The notes beneath the pieces were generated by a model. It was not told the origin of the DNA, searched no databases, and saw nothing but the letters and a program-made list of their open reading frames with translations. A program made the position numbers and the translations under genes. A DNA stretch of 64,000 bases. Source: Pseudolysobacter sp964466115 (lineage in GTDB: Bacteria > Pseudomonadota > Gammaproteobacteria > Xanthomonadales > Rhodanobacteraceae). Positions 43,309 through 52,345 of this stretch are shown here, piece by piece (position 1 is the stretch's first letter; every line of letters starts with the position of its first letter). The stretch spans positions 16,196-80,195 of the forward strand of contig CAYXMH010000012.1 of assembly GCA_964466115.1 (NCBI GenBank), given 5' to 3'.

Positions 43309-43911
43309 ATGGTTATAGGTAATTCAAGATTCACATTTACACCAACCGAAAGCGCGCAGCTTTTGCGCGATGTTGGTCGCAGCGATATCGCTGCAATCGG
43401 GTTTATTGAAGATGTTGAGGCATGTTTGCACGCATTCAACTATGCGCTGGTCGGTGGCCAAGCCAAGGGTTTGCCTAAAGAAATCACCCAGCATCTATCG
43501 GACATCGTTCACGCCGCTGCGCAATTGCGCAGCGCGTTGTATGGTTTGCCAAACGATATTGCAATGCTGATTGACCTGCACCTGTTGTTTGAAGGTGCAC
43601 GGCGACGCATCACCACCGATCTTGGTTTACTCGTTGAGCCACTGGAAGACATCGCCAGCGCAATCACCGAAATTCAGCGCGCCGCAGCCGGGGATGTGGT
43701 AGAGGAAAGCGTCCGCCTGGAAGACCGTTTAGTGCGCGCAATAGCCATTGCATTCCGCAACCGCCTGAATCGCAAGCCCACCGCCGAAGACGACTCCGAC
43801 TTCCCCGCCACACTCGCGCATATTCTGGAATTCGCCGGACATCGCTTGCCCAAGCTGGCCGCCGTTAGCGCCGCGGTCACCCCGGTGCGGTTGCGCGAAA
43901 TGATTGGTTAG
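43309..43911 (+). CDS. Unknown protein under an FNR box
   Basis: A 200-residue cytosolic protein I do not recognise. ATG at 43309 is chosen for AAGGA seven bases upstream; the frame is open from 43282. It has no signal peptide or membrane helix. It reads as almost wholly helical, with an acidic middle (LVEPLEDIASAITEIQRAA, GDVVEESVRLEDR) and basic segments (FRNRLNRKPTAED). A His cluster is seen at MLIDLHLLFEGARRR. The FNR box suggests it serves anaerobic or microaerobic growth. Confidence 0.75.
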   Translation: MVIGNSRFTFTPTESAQLLRDVGRSDIAAIGFIEDVEACLHAFNYALVGGQAKGLPKEITQHLSDIVHAAAQLRSALYGLPNDIAMLIDLHLLFEGARRRITTDLGLLVEPLEDIASAITEIQRAAAGDVVEESVRLEDRLVRAIAIAFRNRLNRKPTAEDDSDFPATLAHILEFAGHRLPKLAAVSAAVTPVRLREMIG

Positions 43912-43939
43912 TTGTCCGCGAAGAGTTTTATCCGTTCCG

Positions 43940-44296
43940 TTATTTTACCTTACCGTCTCCAAAGACACGCCCGGGTAATAAATCCACCCAATGCACCCAA
44001 ACGCTCTCCAGTTTTACTTTAAGCCCCGCAGCCACTGCCTTCGCCACCGCCTGCAACCCAAGCTGTACCGATTCCGTCGGGCGCGGGTTGGCAAGCACCG
44101 TCACAATCGGGTGGTAATCGGCCTTGTGACCAGTACTGTCTCCCTCGCGCACCGCTGCCATGGGTGTAAAGTTTACCCAGACGTTACTGGGAACCGTGCT
44201 TAAGGCGGCGGTGAGTTCGCTAGACACATCAGCCAACAGCGATTGGATCTGCGCAGCATCGGAAATTGGCAGGGCCTGAATCGTAACAACCGGCAT
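43940..44296 (-). CDS. Tautomerase-superfamily-like protein with N-terminal Pro
   Basis: A 118-residue protein beginning MPVVTIQALP. Pro at position 2, exposed after Met removal, and the following strand are typical of 4-oxalocrotonate tautomerase relatives, where Pro is the catalytic base. VWVNFTPM and a second half (PIVTVLANPRPTESVQLGLQ) suggest two beta-alpha-beta units. The assignment is by pattern only. It is downstream of the BNR-repeat gene in the same orientation. Confidence 0.6.
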   Translation of the reverse strand: MPVVTIQALPISDAAQIQSLLADVSSELTAALSTVPSNVWVNFTPMAAVREGDSTGHKADYHPIVTVLANPRPTESVQLGLQAVAKAVAAGLKVKLESVWVHWVDLLPGRVFGDGKVK

Positions 44297-44372
44297 AGAA
44301 AATTCCTTTTTAATATTCGTGTTTTTTACAAAAAAAAAGAGACGCTAAAAAACCATTAACGCGGTTCTTGCA

Positions 44373-45470
44373 TCAGCAAAACGTCACGGCGTGAATGGGC
44401 GGCAAATGCGACACCGCTTGCCAGCTATCGCCTTGGTTATCACTTATCCACAAGTTGCCGGTGGTCGATCCGAACGCCAGCTGGGTACCGCCGGCGTCAA
44501 TCGCTAGGCCATGCCGATACACAAGATCGTAGGCGTCGCTCTGGGGCAACCCCCGACTGCAGATGTCAAACGATTGCCCGCCGTCGCGCGTGCGTGCAAC
44601 CACCAATCGTCCATCCACCGGAACTCGACGCTCGTCTTTCACCGCCGGCACAAACCAAGCGGTATTGGGGTCCCGCGGATGCACGGCAACGGCAAAGCCA
44701 AATACCGAAGGCATCACGTTCGCCACCTCCGTCCATGCACGCCCACCATCAATCGAACGAAACACACCATTGTGGTGTTGCACCCATAAATAATCCGGTG
44801 CTGCCTGGCATTGCACCATGCGATGCGGATCTTGGATGTTCGGATCAGCGCGCCGCTCCGGCGGCATATAGACGGCGAACATGCCATCGGCTGTAAGCGA
44901 CCACGAATCCCCCGCGTCGCGAGTTTGCCAAACCCCGCCGCAGGAAATGGCCACGCGCACGACGCGCGCATCGCGCGGATCGACGCAAATCGAATGAATA
45001 CCTGGATAATCGTAGCCACCGCCAAACCAACCCGCGCGCTCGGAGCGATCCCAAAGCGATGTGACCAGCGACCAGCTTTCTCCGCTATTGTCCGATCGAA
45101 ATAATCCACCGGGAATTGTCCCAGCCCAAAGACGCCCCGGTTCCGAAACGCCACCGACCTCCAGCGACCAAAGCAAATTCAATGTCGCCGGCTTGGGCGG
45201 CTTGCCATCGCCGGTCGTAACCGTGTGTTCCGTGGAGTAGCTCGGTGTCGCCAACTCGCTCCAATTTTTTCCCTGGTCGGTCGAACGCCGCAGCTTTACC
45301 CCAAAATGCCCGAGATTGAGTGCGGCGTACCAACTGCCGTCGCGAGCATCGACCAGCGCCACGGTGACGTTATCGCCCAGAAACGCGTTGCGTTGGACGC
45401 GCCAATCGCCTTGCTCGCGAGCGAGCACGAGCAACCCTTTCCGCGTGGAAACCAGCAATCGATCGGACAT
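44373..45470 (-). CDS. BNR-repeat beta-propeller protein (sialidase/YCF48-like)
   Basis: A 365-residue protein with repeated Asp-box motifs: STDQGKNWSEL, SDNSGESWSLV, TRDAGDSWSLT, SIDGGRAWTEV, TRDGGQSFDIC and SDNQGDSWQAV, the mark of a six- or seven-bladed propeller. There is no signal peptide (MSDRLLVSTRKGLLVL), so it is cytosolic and is not a classical secreted sialidase. ATG at 45470 follows GGGAGG by six bases. It starts two bases after the stop of a MoaD/ThiS-like gene; the pairing of these two is seen in many bacteria, function unknown. Confidence 0.85.
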   Translation of the reverse strand: MSDRLLVSTRKGLLVLAREQGDWRVQRNAFLGDNVTVALVDARDGSWYAALNLGHFGVKLRRSTDQGKNWSELATPSYSTEHTVTTGDGKPPKPATLNLLWSLEVGGVSEPGRLWAGTIPGGLFRSDNSGESWSLVTSLWDRSERAGWFGGGYDYPGIHSICVDPRDARVVRVAISCGGVWQTRDAGDSWSLTADGMFAVYMPPERRADPNIQDPHRMVQCQAAPDYLWVQHHNGVFRSIDGGRAWTEVANVMPSVFGFAVAVHPRDPNTAWFVPAVKDERRVPVDGRLVVARTRDGGQSFDICSRGLPQSDAYDLVYRHGLAIDAGGTQLAFGSTTGNLWISDNQGDSWQAVSHLPPIHAVTFC

Positions 45471-45472
45471 GA

Positions 45473-45766
45473 TCAACCTCCCGACAAAGCTTGCATGATG
45501 TAGATTTCGCTGTGTTCTTGCACCGGCGCTTGCAGCAACGCCTTATTGCGAATCGATATACCATCGACAAAGATCGCCACATGATGGCGAACGATGCCGT
45601 GATCGTCCAGGACATAACTGCGTAGAGATGGATACTTGGCAAATGCCTGCTGCAAAACGCCACCCACGGTATTCCCATCGGTAACGAGGGTGATTTCACC
45701 ACTGGCTTCAGGTTGGGAGTGATCCAGCCAGCGCGCCAAACTGGAAGCCAAGATCAGTTTCGGCAT
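45473..45766 (-). CDS. MoaD/ThiS-family ubiquitin-like sulfur carrier
   Basis: A 97-residue beta-grasp protein ending in SGG. In this family the C-terminal diglycine is adenylated and thiocarboxylated by an E1-like enzyme. Strand pattern EITLVTDGNTVGGVLQQAF, a conserved VAIFVDG and EIYIMQALSGG fit MoaD-type carriers. No molybdopterin or thiamine gene is near, so it may be a stand-alone sulfur carrier or modifier. ATG at 45766 is preferred to an upstream in-frame start at 45796. Operon with the BNR-repeat gene. Confidence 0.82.
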   Translation of the reverse strand: MPKLILASSLARWLDHSQPEASGEITLVTDGNTVGGVLQQAFAKYPSLRSYVLDDHGIVRHHVAIFVDGISIRNKALLQAPVQEHSEIYIMQALSGG

Positions 45767-45815
45767 TGCCTCTTCCCCATCAAACGGCGACTTCACTATT
45801 CATGCAACCCGTGCT

Positions 45816-46775
45816 TTACCGAAACCGATCGGTTGCCTCGATCAATTCGTGCGTTATGCCGGGCTCGAGCGCCGAATGCCCCGCATCCGGCACAATGATG
45901 AATGTCGCTTGCGCCCACGCTCGGTGGAGATCCCATGCGCTTCGCATTGGGCATACTACGTCGTAACGGCCCTGCACAATCACTGCAGGGATGTTGTGCA
46001 ATCGGTGCGCGTCGCGCAGCAGTTGACCATCGGCTTCAAAAAACCCACCGTGCACAAAATAATGGCATTCGATGCGCGCGAACGCGAGCGCAAACTCATC
46101 ATCGCCGCTCGCCGCGATATGTCCTTGGTCTTGGAATAAGAAACTGGTCGCACCTTCCCAAACCGACCAGGCTTTGGCAGCTTCCAGACGCACATGGGGA
46201 TCTTCGTGGGTTAAGCGCCGATAATAAGCGCTCATCAAATCACCGCGCTCAACCGCTGGTATCGGTTTAAGGTAATCCTCCCATGCATCGGCGAATAGGG
46301 CACTGCAGCCGTCTTGATAAAACCATTCAAGCTCCCACCGGCGCAGCATGAAAATGCCGCGCAGCACCAACTCGGTAACGCACTGCGGATGAGTTTGCGC
46401 ATAGGCCAAGGCCAGTGTGGACCCCCAAGAACCGCCAAACACCTGCCAGCGCGCAATACCAAGGTGCGTGCGCAACTGTTCAATATCAGAAACCAGATGC
46501 CAGGTGGTGTTATCGGTTAACTCTGCGTGCGGCGTAGATCGCCCACAGCCGCGTTGATCAAACAATACAATACGGTAATGGGTAGGATCGAAAAAGCGCC
46601 GGGCCTTGGCATTGCATCCCGCCCCCGGGCCGCCGTGCAGAAACACCACCGGCTTCCCTTTCGGGTTACCGCATTGCTCATAATAGATGCGGTGCAGACT
46701 CGACACTTGCAAGTAGCCGCTGTCGTAAGGTTCTATTTCGGGGTATAGGCCGCGACGCTTCCCACTATCTTGCAT
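45816..46775 (-). CDS. pip: Proline iminopeptidase
   Basis: A 319-residue alpha/beta hydrolase of peptidase family S33 that removes N-terminal proline. Seen: the oxyanion motif VFLHGGPGAGCN, FDQRGCGRSTPHA, nucleophile GGSWGSTLAL, catalytic Asp in VQGRYDVVCPM and His in DAGHSALE, as well as the Glu-containing cap typical of the enzyme (LRRWELEWFYQDG). No signal peptide. ATG at 46775 is used. Codes away from the tRNA-Pro just upstream. Confidence 0.95.
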   Translation of the reverse strand: MQDSGKRRGLYPEIEPYDSGYLQVSSLHRIYYEQCGNPKGKPVVFLHGGPGAGCNAKARRFFDPTHYRIVLFDQRGCGRSTPHAELTDNTTWHLVSDIEQLRTHLGIARWQVFGGSWGSTLALAYAQTHPQCVTELVLRGIFMLRRWELEWFYQDGCSALFADAWEDYLKPIPAVERGDLMSAYYRRLTHEDPHVRLEAAKAWSVWEGATSFLFQDQGHIAASGDDEFALAFARIECHYFVHGGFFEADGQLLRDAHRLHNIPAVIVQGRYDVVCPMRSAWDLHRAWAQATFIIVPDAGHSALEPGITHELIEATDRFR

Positions 46776-46828
46776 AGTGCGCGAATTCCCTAACAATTAA
46801 TAACGCAGTACACGTGAAAAGCCGCTAT

Positions 46829-46905
46829 TGGTCGGGGCGGAGAGATTCGAACTCTCGACCCCCACAACCCCATTGTGGTGCGCTACCAGGCTGCGCTACG
46901 CCCCG
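46829..46905 (-). tRNA. tRNA-Pro (anticodon GGG)
   Basis: A 77-base cloverleaf with encoded CCA. Acceptor arm CGGGGCG/CGCCCCG, D-arm GCGC, anticodon stem CCACA/TGTGG around loop ATGGGGT, giving anticodon GGG, and a T-arm GAGAG/CTCTC with TTCGAAT. Discriminator base is A, as usual for tRNA-Pro. Confidence 0.95.
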
Positions 46906-46991
46906 ACGTGTTGCGGCTTTAAACATCACAGACAACAATTGTAGCAGACATCGTTGGAGAGTTTTACTAGCGACCGTCCCTACGCAGAAAC

Positions 46992-47273
46992 TCAGCAAAG
47001 CGCCTCAACGATTTCCCGCAACGCCTGATGTTCCAACTCAAGATCGGCATAAAGACGCTGCAATTGAAGCCAGCTGGCTTCAATTTCGTGCAGTTTTTGC
47101 AGGTATGTCATATCGTCGGCAGCGAAAGCCGCTGCCATCGGCTTGATTTTAACGATTTCCCCGTCCGCCACTTTACTGCGCTTGGGCAACGCACCAGCAC
47201 CCTCGAAACCGTCGCTTTCATTCGATGAAAATTCTTCTTTTTTATAACTTTTAATGTACACAACATTGCTCAT
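46992..47273 (-). CDS. Small hypothetical protein with C-terminal coiled coil
   Basis: A 93-residue protein of unknown function. The N-terminal half is polar and low in complexity (SYKKEEFSSNESDGFEGAG). The C-terminal half is a heptad-rich helix (MTYLQKLHEIEASWLQLQRL, ADLELEHQALREIVEAL) that should dimerise. ATG at 47273 is the likely start; the frame is open to 47336 and no strong ribosome site is seen. It may be a structural or partner protein. Confidence 0.6.
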   Translation of the reverse strand: MSNVVYIKSYKKEEFSSNESDGFEGAGALPKRSKVADGEIVKIKPMAAAFAADDMTYLQKLHEIEASWLQLQRLYADLELEHQALREIVEALC

Positions 47274-47615
47274 ATAAATCACTTTATTTCGATCTTTACA
47301 CCCATTGGCAAACGCAAAATGATGTGTAAAACGCACCTACCTGTAGCCAACCGACCGCTTTTATTCTCATCGAGGCATGGTTAAATTCAAACGATGACTA
47401 CAACCATTTCTTCATCGCCGCCGCGGAATTTGCCTTGCAAGCAAATCCCATATATCTATATACGAAATTCGACACCGAAAATGGGCAATTATGTTCGCGC
47501 ACCGGCGTTACAAATTGTTACGTGGCAGGAACAGCGAAGCGACGGCACAATGTTTTACAAACTTGAGCGCGCATCTCAAAAACAACCGAACGAATCGCAT
47601 GAGCATCCGCAGGCG

Positions 47616-48269
47616 TTATCGAAGAAAAATCCGTTTCGGTCGAACCGGCAATCGACCGCGCCAATACTGAATTAAGACCAAGCCCACGGCCATACCACCA
47701 AGATGGGCGAAATGCGCAACTCCCGCCGCCGTACCGGTGACCCCAAGATACAATTCAATCACCGCGTAGCCGATCACAAACAGCCACGCCGGCATTGGGA
47801 TCGGCGGAAACAGCAGCAGGATTTTCGCCTGCGGATACAGCATGCCAAAAGCGAGCAACAAACCAAACACACCCCCGGAGGCGCCAAGGGTCGGGTAAAA
47901 ACCGTCACTAAAAAAATGGATCACTGCCAATTGCGCCACGGCCGCACCGAGCACGCAAGCAAAGTAATAGAATCCATAAGCGCGCGCGCCGAAAGCGCGT
48001 TCAATCGGCGCCCCGAACATCACCAACGCGAGCATGTTAAACGCAAGATGCATAACGCCGCCGTGCAAGAAAGCGTAGGTAAGCAATTGCCACGGCGCAA
48101 AACCCACGAACATCGGAAGGCTGCGACCAACATCCAATACCTGCGGCTGGCCAAGCGGCCACAGCGCGAAGTACGCTACCAACAGCGATCCGGTCATTTG
48201 CTGCAGCAAAAAAACGGCAACGTTCACAACCAATACAATACGGGTGATGGGGGGCAAATTGGAAAACAT
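47616..48269 (-). CDS. Rhomboid-family intramembrane serine protease
   Basis: A 217-residue six-helix protein. Catalytic Ser131 sits in LGASGGVFGLL and the partner His189 in AHFAHLGGM; the upstream helix-2 motif HGGVMHLAFNMLALVMFG carries His and Asn of the oxyanion hole. It cuts within transmembrane segments of substrates. It lacks the N-terminal cytoplasmic domain of E. coli GlpG and is closer to the small six-helix group. Confidence 0.92.
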   Translation of the reverse strand: MFSNLPPITRIVLVVNVAVFLLQQMTGSLLVAYFALWPLGQPQVLDVGRSLPMFVGFAPWQLLTYAFLHGGVMHLAFNMLALVMFGAPIERAFGARAYGFYYFACVLGAAVAQLAVIHFFSDGFYPTLGASGGVFGLLLAFGMLYPQAKILLLFPPIPMPAWLFVIGYAVIELYLGVTGTAAGVAHFAHLGGMAVGLVLIQYWRGRLPVRPKRIFLR

Positions 48270-48357
48270 GCATATTATCCGGCAGCGATCTCAACTGAGC
48301 TATTGTGCAGGAGATCTCGTCCGTTTGCCGCACTCATTCATCGCATGAACGAACCCC

Positions 48358-48981
48358 ATGCGCGATAGCGATCCGTTCAAACCGCTGATCGCGTCGTTGC
48401 AGCATGTGGGTTATGCCATCCTGCCCGCATTCTTCGATGCGCCAGACATCGAGCAGCTTGCGCACGACTGCCGCGCGCTTAATCAAACCTCGGCCTTGTT
48501 ACCCGCTGCGGTCGGTCGCGGCATTAATCGCCGCCACGAGTACGCAACCCGGGGCGATCGCACCCATTGGTTTGATCCGCTTGCCTTAACCAAGCCGCAG
48601 GTTCAGTACTGGCAGATTATGGAAACTTTGCGAGTGGCATTAAATCAATCACTGCTACTGGGTCTTAGTGAGTTGGAAGCCCATTACGCTTTGTATCCGC
48701 CCGGAAAAATCTATGCGCGTCATCGCGACCGCTTTCGCAACGACGATGCACGCGTATTGTCTTCGGTTTGTTATCTTAATGTCGATTGGTGCGAAAGCGA
48801 CGGCGGAGCATTGCGACTGTATCTTAACGACGGCGCATCCAACCATTTGGATATTTATCCTAAAGCCGGCACCTTGGTTTTGTTTCTTTCCGCAGAATTT
48901 GAACACGAAGTGTTGCCCGCCTCGCGCGAGCGCCTGAGCATTGCAGGTTGGTTCAAACAGCGCACAATTCAGCCGTTTTGA
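48358..48981 (+). CDS. 2-oxoglutarate/Fe(II)-dependent oxygenase (prolyl-hydroxylase-like)
   Basis: A 207-residue dioxygenase. The iron ligands are His122 and Asp124 (YARHRDRF) and His183 (FEHEVLP); the 2-oxoglutarate salt bridge is Arg192 (ERLSIAGWF). The YPPGKIYARHRD and AGTLVLFLS spacing fits the SM-20/EGL-9-like prolyl hydroxylase group. A protein substrate (for example a translation factor, as known for Pseudomonas PPHD) is possible but not shown. Confidence 0.9.
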   Translation: MRDSDPFKPLIASLQHVGYAILPAFFDAPDIEQLAHDCRALNQTSALLPAAVGRGINRRHEYATRGDRTHWFDPLALTKPQVQYWQIMETLRVALNQSLLLGLSELEAHYALYPPGKIYARHRDRFRNDDARVLSSVCYLNVDWCESDGGALRLYLNDGASNHLDIYPKAGTLVLFLSAEFEHEVLPASRERLSIAGWFKQRTIQPF

Positions 48982-48997
48982 CAACGCACGAGGTGGG

Positions 48998-50410
48998 TTA
49001 CGTCATAAACCCAAGATCGGCGCTGGCAAAGCGGCCAAGGTTCGGGAAAATCGTTGCAATGCCGCTGGAATCCACGCCAAACCAGCGCGCCAACGTCGCC
49101 GCATACTGATCAACGGCCGTGGTCGGAATGATTTGGCCATACCCCGCGTCATCGGGATTGTTGTTCTGCAACAAGCTTGGCATCGTGCCGTAGAACCGCT
49201 GGCCGCGAACGGCGCCACCGACGACGAAATGATGCCCGCCCCAGCCGTGATCGGTGCCAGAGGCATTGGTGGAAAGCGTGCGACCAAAATCGGATGCGGT
49301 GAAGGCGGTCACGGAATTGGCGACGCCAAGCTCGACGGTCGCGTCGTAAAACGCCTTTAGACTTTGCGATAAATCCGCCAATATTTCGGTGTGCGTTGCA
49401 AGCTCGTCGCTGTGGGTATCGAACCCGCCCAATGAAACAAAGAAAATCTGCCGCCCATTATTCAAGCCAAGCGCCGCGCGCACCCGGATCATATTCGCCA
49501 CCATCGCCAACTGCCCGCCAAGATCGCTTGCCGGAAATGCGGTGGCCAGGGGCGGTAAAGGGTTGCCCCCAGGACTCAACGCATTGTTCACCAAGGTGTA
49601 GTTGGCAATCGCGCGAGTCATCACTGCGGCGTGCGCGCGCTCAAACATATGCGTTTGAGTGCCTTGCGCCATCAACGCATTGAATGCGGCGACTCCCGCG
49701 TCGTTGCCGTAGTCGTCCAAATACTCCAGCGCCGGCGCACCGTACGAGCTCATCGAATATTGATCAACCGCACTGCCGCGCTGAAACAAATTTTCCCCGC
49801 TCAGCGAAATATTCATCGACAACTGCTGGCTGGGATTGCCGCTGTAGAGCAAATCGGCGATACGCCCGCCCCAGCCGTTGGCGCTGCTGTCGTCCGGCCG
49901 CGAGGTTTGCCAATAATTGGTTTGATCGTCGTGCGAGAACAATTGCGGCGGTGTCGCGACACTGCTGTTTAAATACTGGGCTTGGGTAATGGGATAAAGC
50001 AAGGTTCCGACATTGGCAACGATTGCCGCGTGCCCGGCATTGAATGCGTTGCGTAATTCAGGCATTTGCGGATGCAACCCGTAACTGGCGCCATCACTGG
50101 GTTGTCCGGCACCAGGGGTACCGAGCGCGGTGAGCGATCGCGATTGCACCTGCGCTTGCGCCAAGGCCAAACCGCCGCGCGTGGCGCTATACACCCCGTA
50201 GTGTGCATTGTCATAAGGAACAACGGTATTGAAACTGTCGTTGCCGCCGTACAAGTAAACGCAGACCAGCGCCTTATAGTCGTTGAACGTGGCGACCGTC
50301 TGGGTTGCCGCGGCGAGCAGCTTAAGGTTGCCCAAAGCTGAATAAAGTCCCACTCCGCCGAGCGCGGCGCGAATGGATTTGTTCAAGAACTCGCGACGAT
50401 TGCAGTTCAT
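48998..50410 (-). CDS. DUF1501 protein (exported, sulfatase-like fold)
   Basis: A 470-residue protein with an N-terminal twin-arginine-like start (NCNRREFLNKSIRAALGG), as common in DUF1501. Motifs VYLYGGNDSFNTVVPYD, SLGGFDTHSD and ASDFGRTLSTN...DHGWGGHH are those of the family, which is distantly related to sulfatases and alkaline phosphatases. Function unknown. AGGAG lies six bases before the ATG. It follows the DUF1800 gene by nine bases; the two are nearly always together. Confidence 0.92.
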   Translation of the reverse strand: MNCNRREFLNKSIRAALGGVGLYSALGNLKLLAAATQTVATFNDYKALVCVYLYGGNDSFNTVVPYDNAHYGVYSATRGGLALAQAQVQSRSLTALGTPGAGQPSDGASYGLHPQMPELRNAFNAGHAAIVANVGTLLYPITQAQYLNSSVATPPQLFSHDDQTNYWQTSRPDDSSANGWGGRIADLLYSGNPSQQLSMNISLSGENLFQRGSAVDQYSMSSYGAPALEYLDDYGNDAGVAAFNALMAQGTQTHMFERAHAAVMTRAIANYTLVNNALSPGGNPLPPLATAFPASDLGGQLAMVANMIRVRAALGLNNGRQIFFVSLGGFDTHSDELATHTEILADLSQSLKAFYDATVELGVANSVTAFTASDFGRTLSTNASGTDHGWGGHHFVVGGAVRGQRFYGTMPSLLQNNNPDDAGYGQIIPTTAVDQYAATLARWFGVDSSGIATIFPNLGRFASADLGFMT

Positions 50411-50419
50411 AGTGCGCTC

Positions 50420-52225
50420 CTATTTCTGCACCGAATACTCAGGGGACATCATGATCAGATACAACGCCTGCTGAATCCGATGCAGATTCAAATTCGCGCC
50501 ATCGGAACCGGACGTCATTGCGGAAAGCCGCGTGAGCAAGACTTGGCGCATGAACGGCGACATCTGTCCGGCCATGAACAACAGGTTGTACCGATCAATC
50601 AACGCGGATGGCGTCGCCGCCAAGGTCAAATCTCGGGTTTCGTCCAGCAGCAACGATTGATCGGAGACATAGCTGTAATCGCTGCCTTGGTAAAAGTAAA
50701 AAATGCGCCATCCCATGTCATTCGGGCCATTGATGGCCAAGGTATCGGTCGCGATTTGAAATTCCGGTGAAACCAAACCCGCCGTACGGATCTCGCCCGG
50801 CTGCTGAAAGTTCGGTTTAAAGAAGTTGAACACCGTCGGTGAGCGCAATGGCGCTTGCCCGTATTGCTCCGCCGGATCGGCGTTTAGGTCAAACCGGCCG
50901 CTGCTTGAATGCGAGGCCATTGCGCGCCACAAATGCGTCAACTTGAGCAACGGTTCGCGCAATTTTCCGAAACTGTCGGGATTCTGCCAGTGGCCGTAAC
51001 GCGCCTCCGGATCCAACAATATCGCACTCACCACGGCCCTTAGATCGCCGCGTACGCCGCTGCCGTTGTTGTTGAACACGGCGGCCACGCGTTGCACATA
51101 CGCGGCGCTGGGATTGCTGGTAATCAACCGTTGAATTAACAGCTTGCCGATAAACGGACCCACATTGGGATGATGAAAAATATTATCGAGCGCCGCGGTC
51201 AGGTCGGTTTGTGCTGTGCCGCCCTCGGGTAGCTGGCCGTTGGTCAGTGCCGCACCGGTGTAGACCAAAAGCTGTTTGTAATGGTGCCCCAGCCCGTCCA
51301 CCTCCGGCCCCAACTCATCGTGATACGCCTCCACCGCCTGCATCGGTTGCTGCCACGGGGCGTCCTCAGGATTGCTGGGTGAACAATCATCGTAGCTGTC
51401 GGAGGTGCATCCGGCGAAATTCCAGCCGGTGAATACGTGGGCAAAGCTGCGCACCGTGGTCTGGCTATAGGTCGGAATCGGCTGGCCGTTGCTCAGTTTT
51501 ACACTGCCATCCAGGTTCAACTGATTCAATCCGACCGAAAACAGCTGTTGCACTTCACGCGCGTAATTCTCGTCCGGCCGGATATTGTCGACGGGATTCG
51601 GCTTGCGATTGCCGACCATGCTTAAATACGTCGCCATCGCCGGATGCAGCGTTACATCCTCCAGCAACTGGCGATAATTACCAAACGCGTCGCGCACTAG
51701 AAGATCGTAATAGCTGGCTAAAGCAAACGCGTTGTAGGTAAGTGCGGCATTGCGGTCGGATACGACAAAAATTTCGCTTAACGCATAGGCCACGCGCTGG
51801 CGCAATTCATCGTTTGGAATGGCACCACCGCGACTGGGATCCGGGGTTTGCACCGAATTGATCAACCAAGCTTCAAGTCTCTGTTGCTGGTAAACGCTAT
51901 TTTGCCCCGCTGGCAAGCCGGCGACCCACGCCAAGTAGGGCGCTTCAGTCGATGCCGGGGCACTAAACTGTTCGCTCAACCAAGCGCTATACCCCACCGT
52001 ACGCAGGTGCTGAATGTCGGCTAAGGTGGGTCCAAACGTGGCTTGAGTTAGAAAACGAGCGGCGTCCGCATCGGTGTAGGGGCCGGCGGCGGCGCCTTCA
52101 TACCCATCGTGCAGCAACGCATCGGGGCGGTGGCTGAGCTGCGCGTAAGTTGAGTTCGCAAATAATACACTCAGCAGCGCCGCAATCCCCTGACCAAGAA
52201 ACGAGCGAGCCTGAAGCAGACGCAT
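50420..52225 (-). CDS. DUF1800 protein (exported)
   Basis: A 601-residue protein with a signal peptide (FLGQGIAALLSVLFANSTYA). Family features: ARFLTQATFGPTLADIQHL near the start, RQRVAYALSEIFVVSD, YDLLVRDAFGNYRQLLEDVTLHPAMATYLSM (shown in parts), DENYAREVQQLFSVGL, and HPNVGPFIGKLLIQRLITSNPS. Function is unknown; DUF1800 and DUF1501 proteins may act as a pair in the periplasm or at the outer surface. GGGAGA precedes the ATG. Confidence 0.92.
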   Translation of the reverse strand: MRLLQARSFLGQGIAALLSVLFANSTYAQLSHRPDALLHDGYEGAAAGPYTDADAARFLTQATFGPTLADIQHLRTVGYSAWLSEQFSAPASTEAPYLAWVAGLPAGQNSVYQQQRLEAWLINSVQTPDPSRGGAIPNDELRQRVAYALSEIFVVSDRNAALTYNAFALASYYDLLVRDAFGNYRQLLEDVTLHPAMATYLSMVGNRKPNPVDNIRPDENYAREVQQLFSVGLNQLNLDGSVKLSNGQPIPTYSQTTVRSFAHVFTGWNFAGCTSDSYDDCSPSNPEDAPWQQPMQAVEAYHDELGPEVDGLGHHYKQLLVYTGAALTNGQLPEGGTAQTDLTAALDNIFHHPNVGPFIGKLLIQRLITSNPSAAYVQRVAAVFNNNGSGVRGDLRAVVSAILLDPEARYGHWQNPDSFGKLREPLLKLTHLWRAMASHSSSGRFDLNADPAEQYGQAPLRSPTVFNFFKPNFQQPGEIRTAGLVSPEFQIATDTLAINGPNDMGWRIFYFYQGSDYSYVSDQSLLLDETRDLTLAATPSALIDRYNLLFMAGQMSPFMRQVLLTRLSAMTSGSDGANLNLHRIQQALYLIMMSPEYSVQK

Positions 52226-52345
52226 CGGCAGTCTCCCATCGCAACGCGGGTTTTAAGGATAGTACCGGGTTCGCCCAGAAAATACGACGTGACCCACAAA
52301 TCCTTGATTAATGATTTTTTCACACTCCAGCTTCAGCTGCCCTCT

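Noticed and set aside
47394..47675. 93-codon rightward frame between the coiled-coil gene and the rhomboid gene
   Set aside because: It overlaps the end of the rhomboid gene, has no ribosome site and no recognisable sequence. It might be real but cannot be supported.
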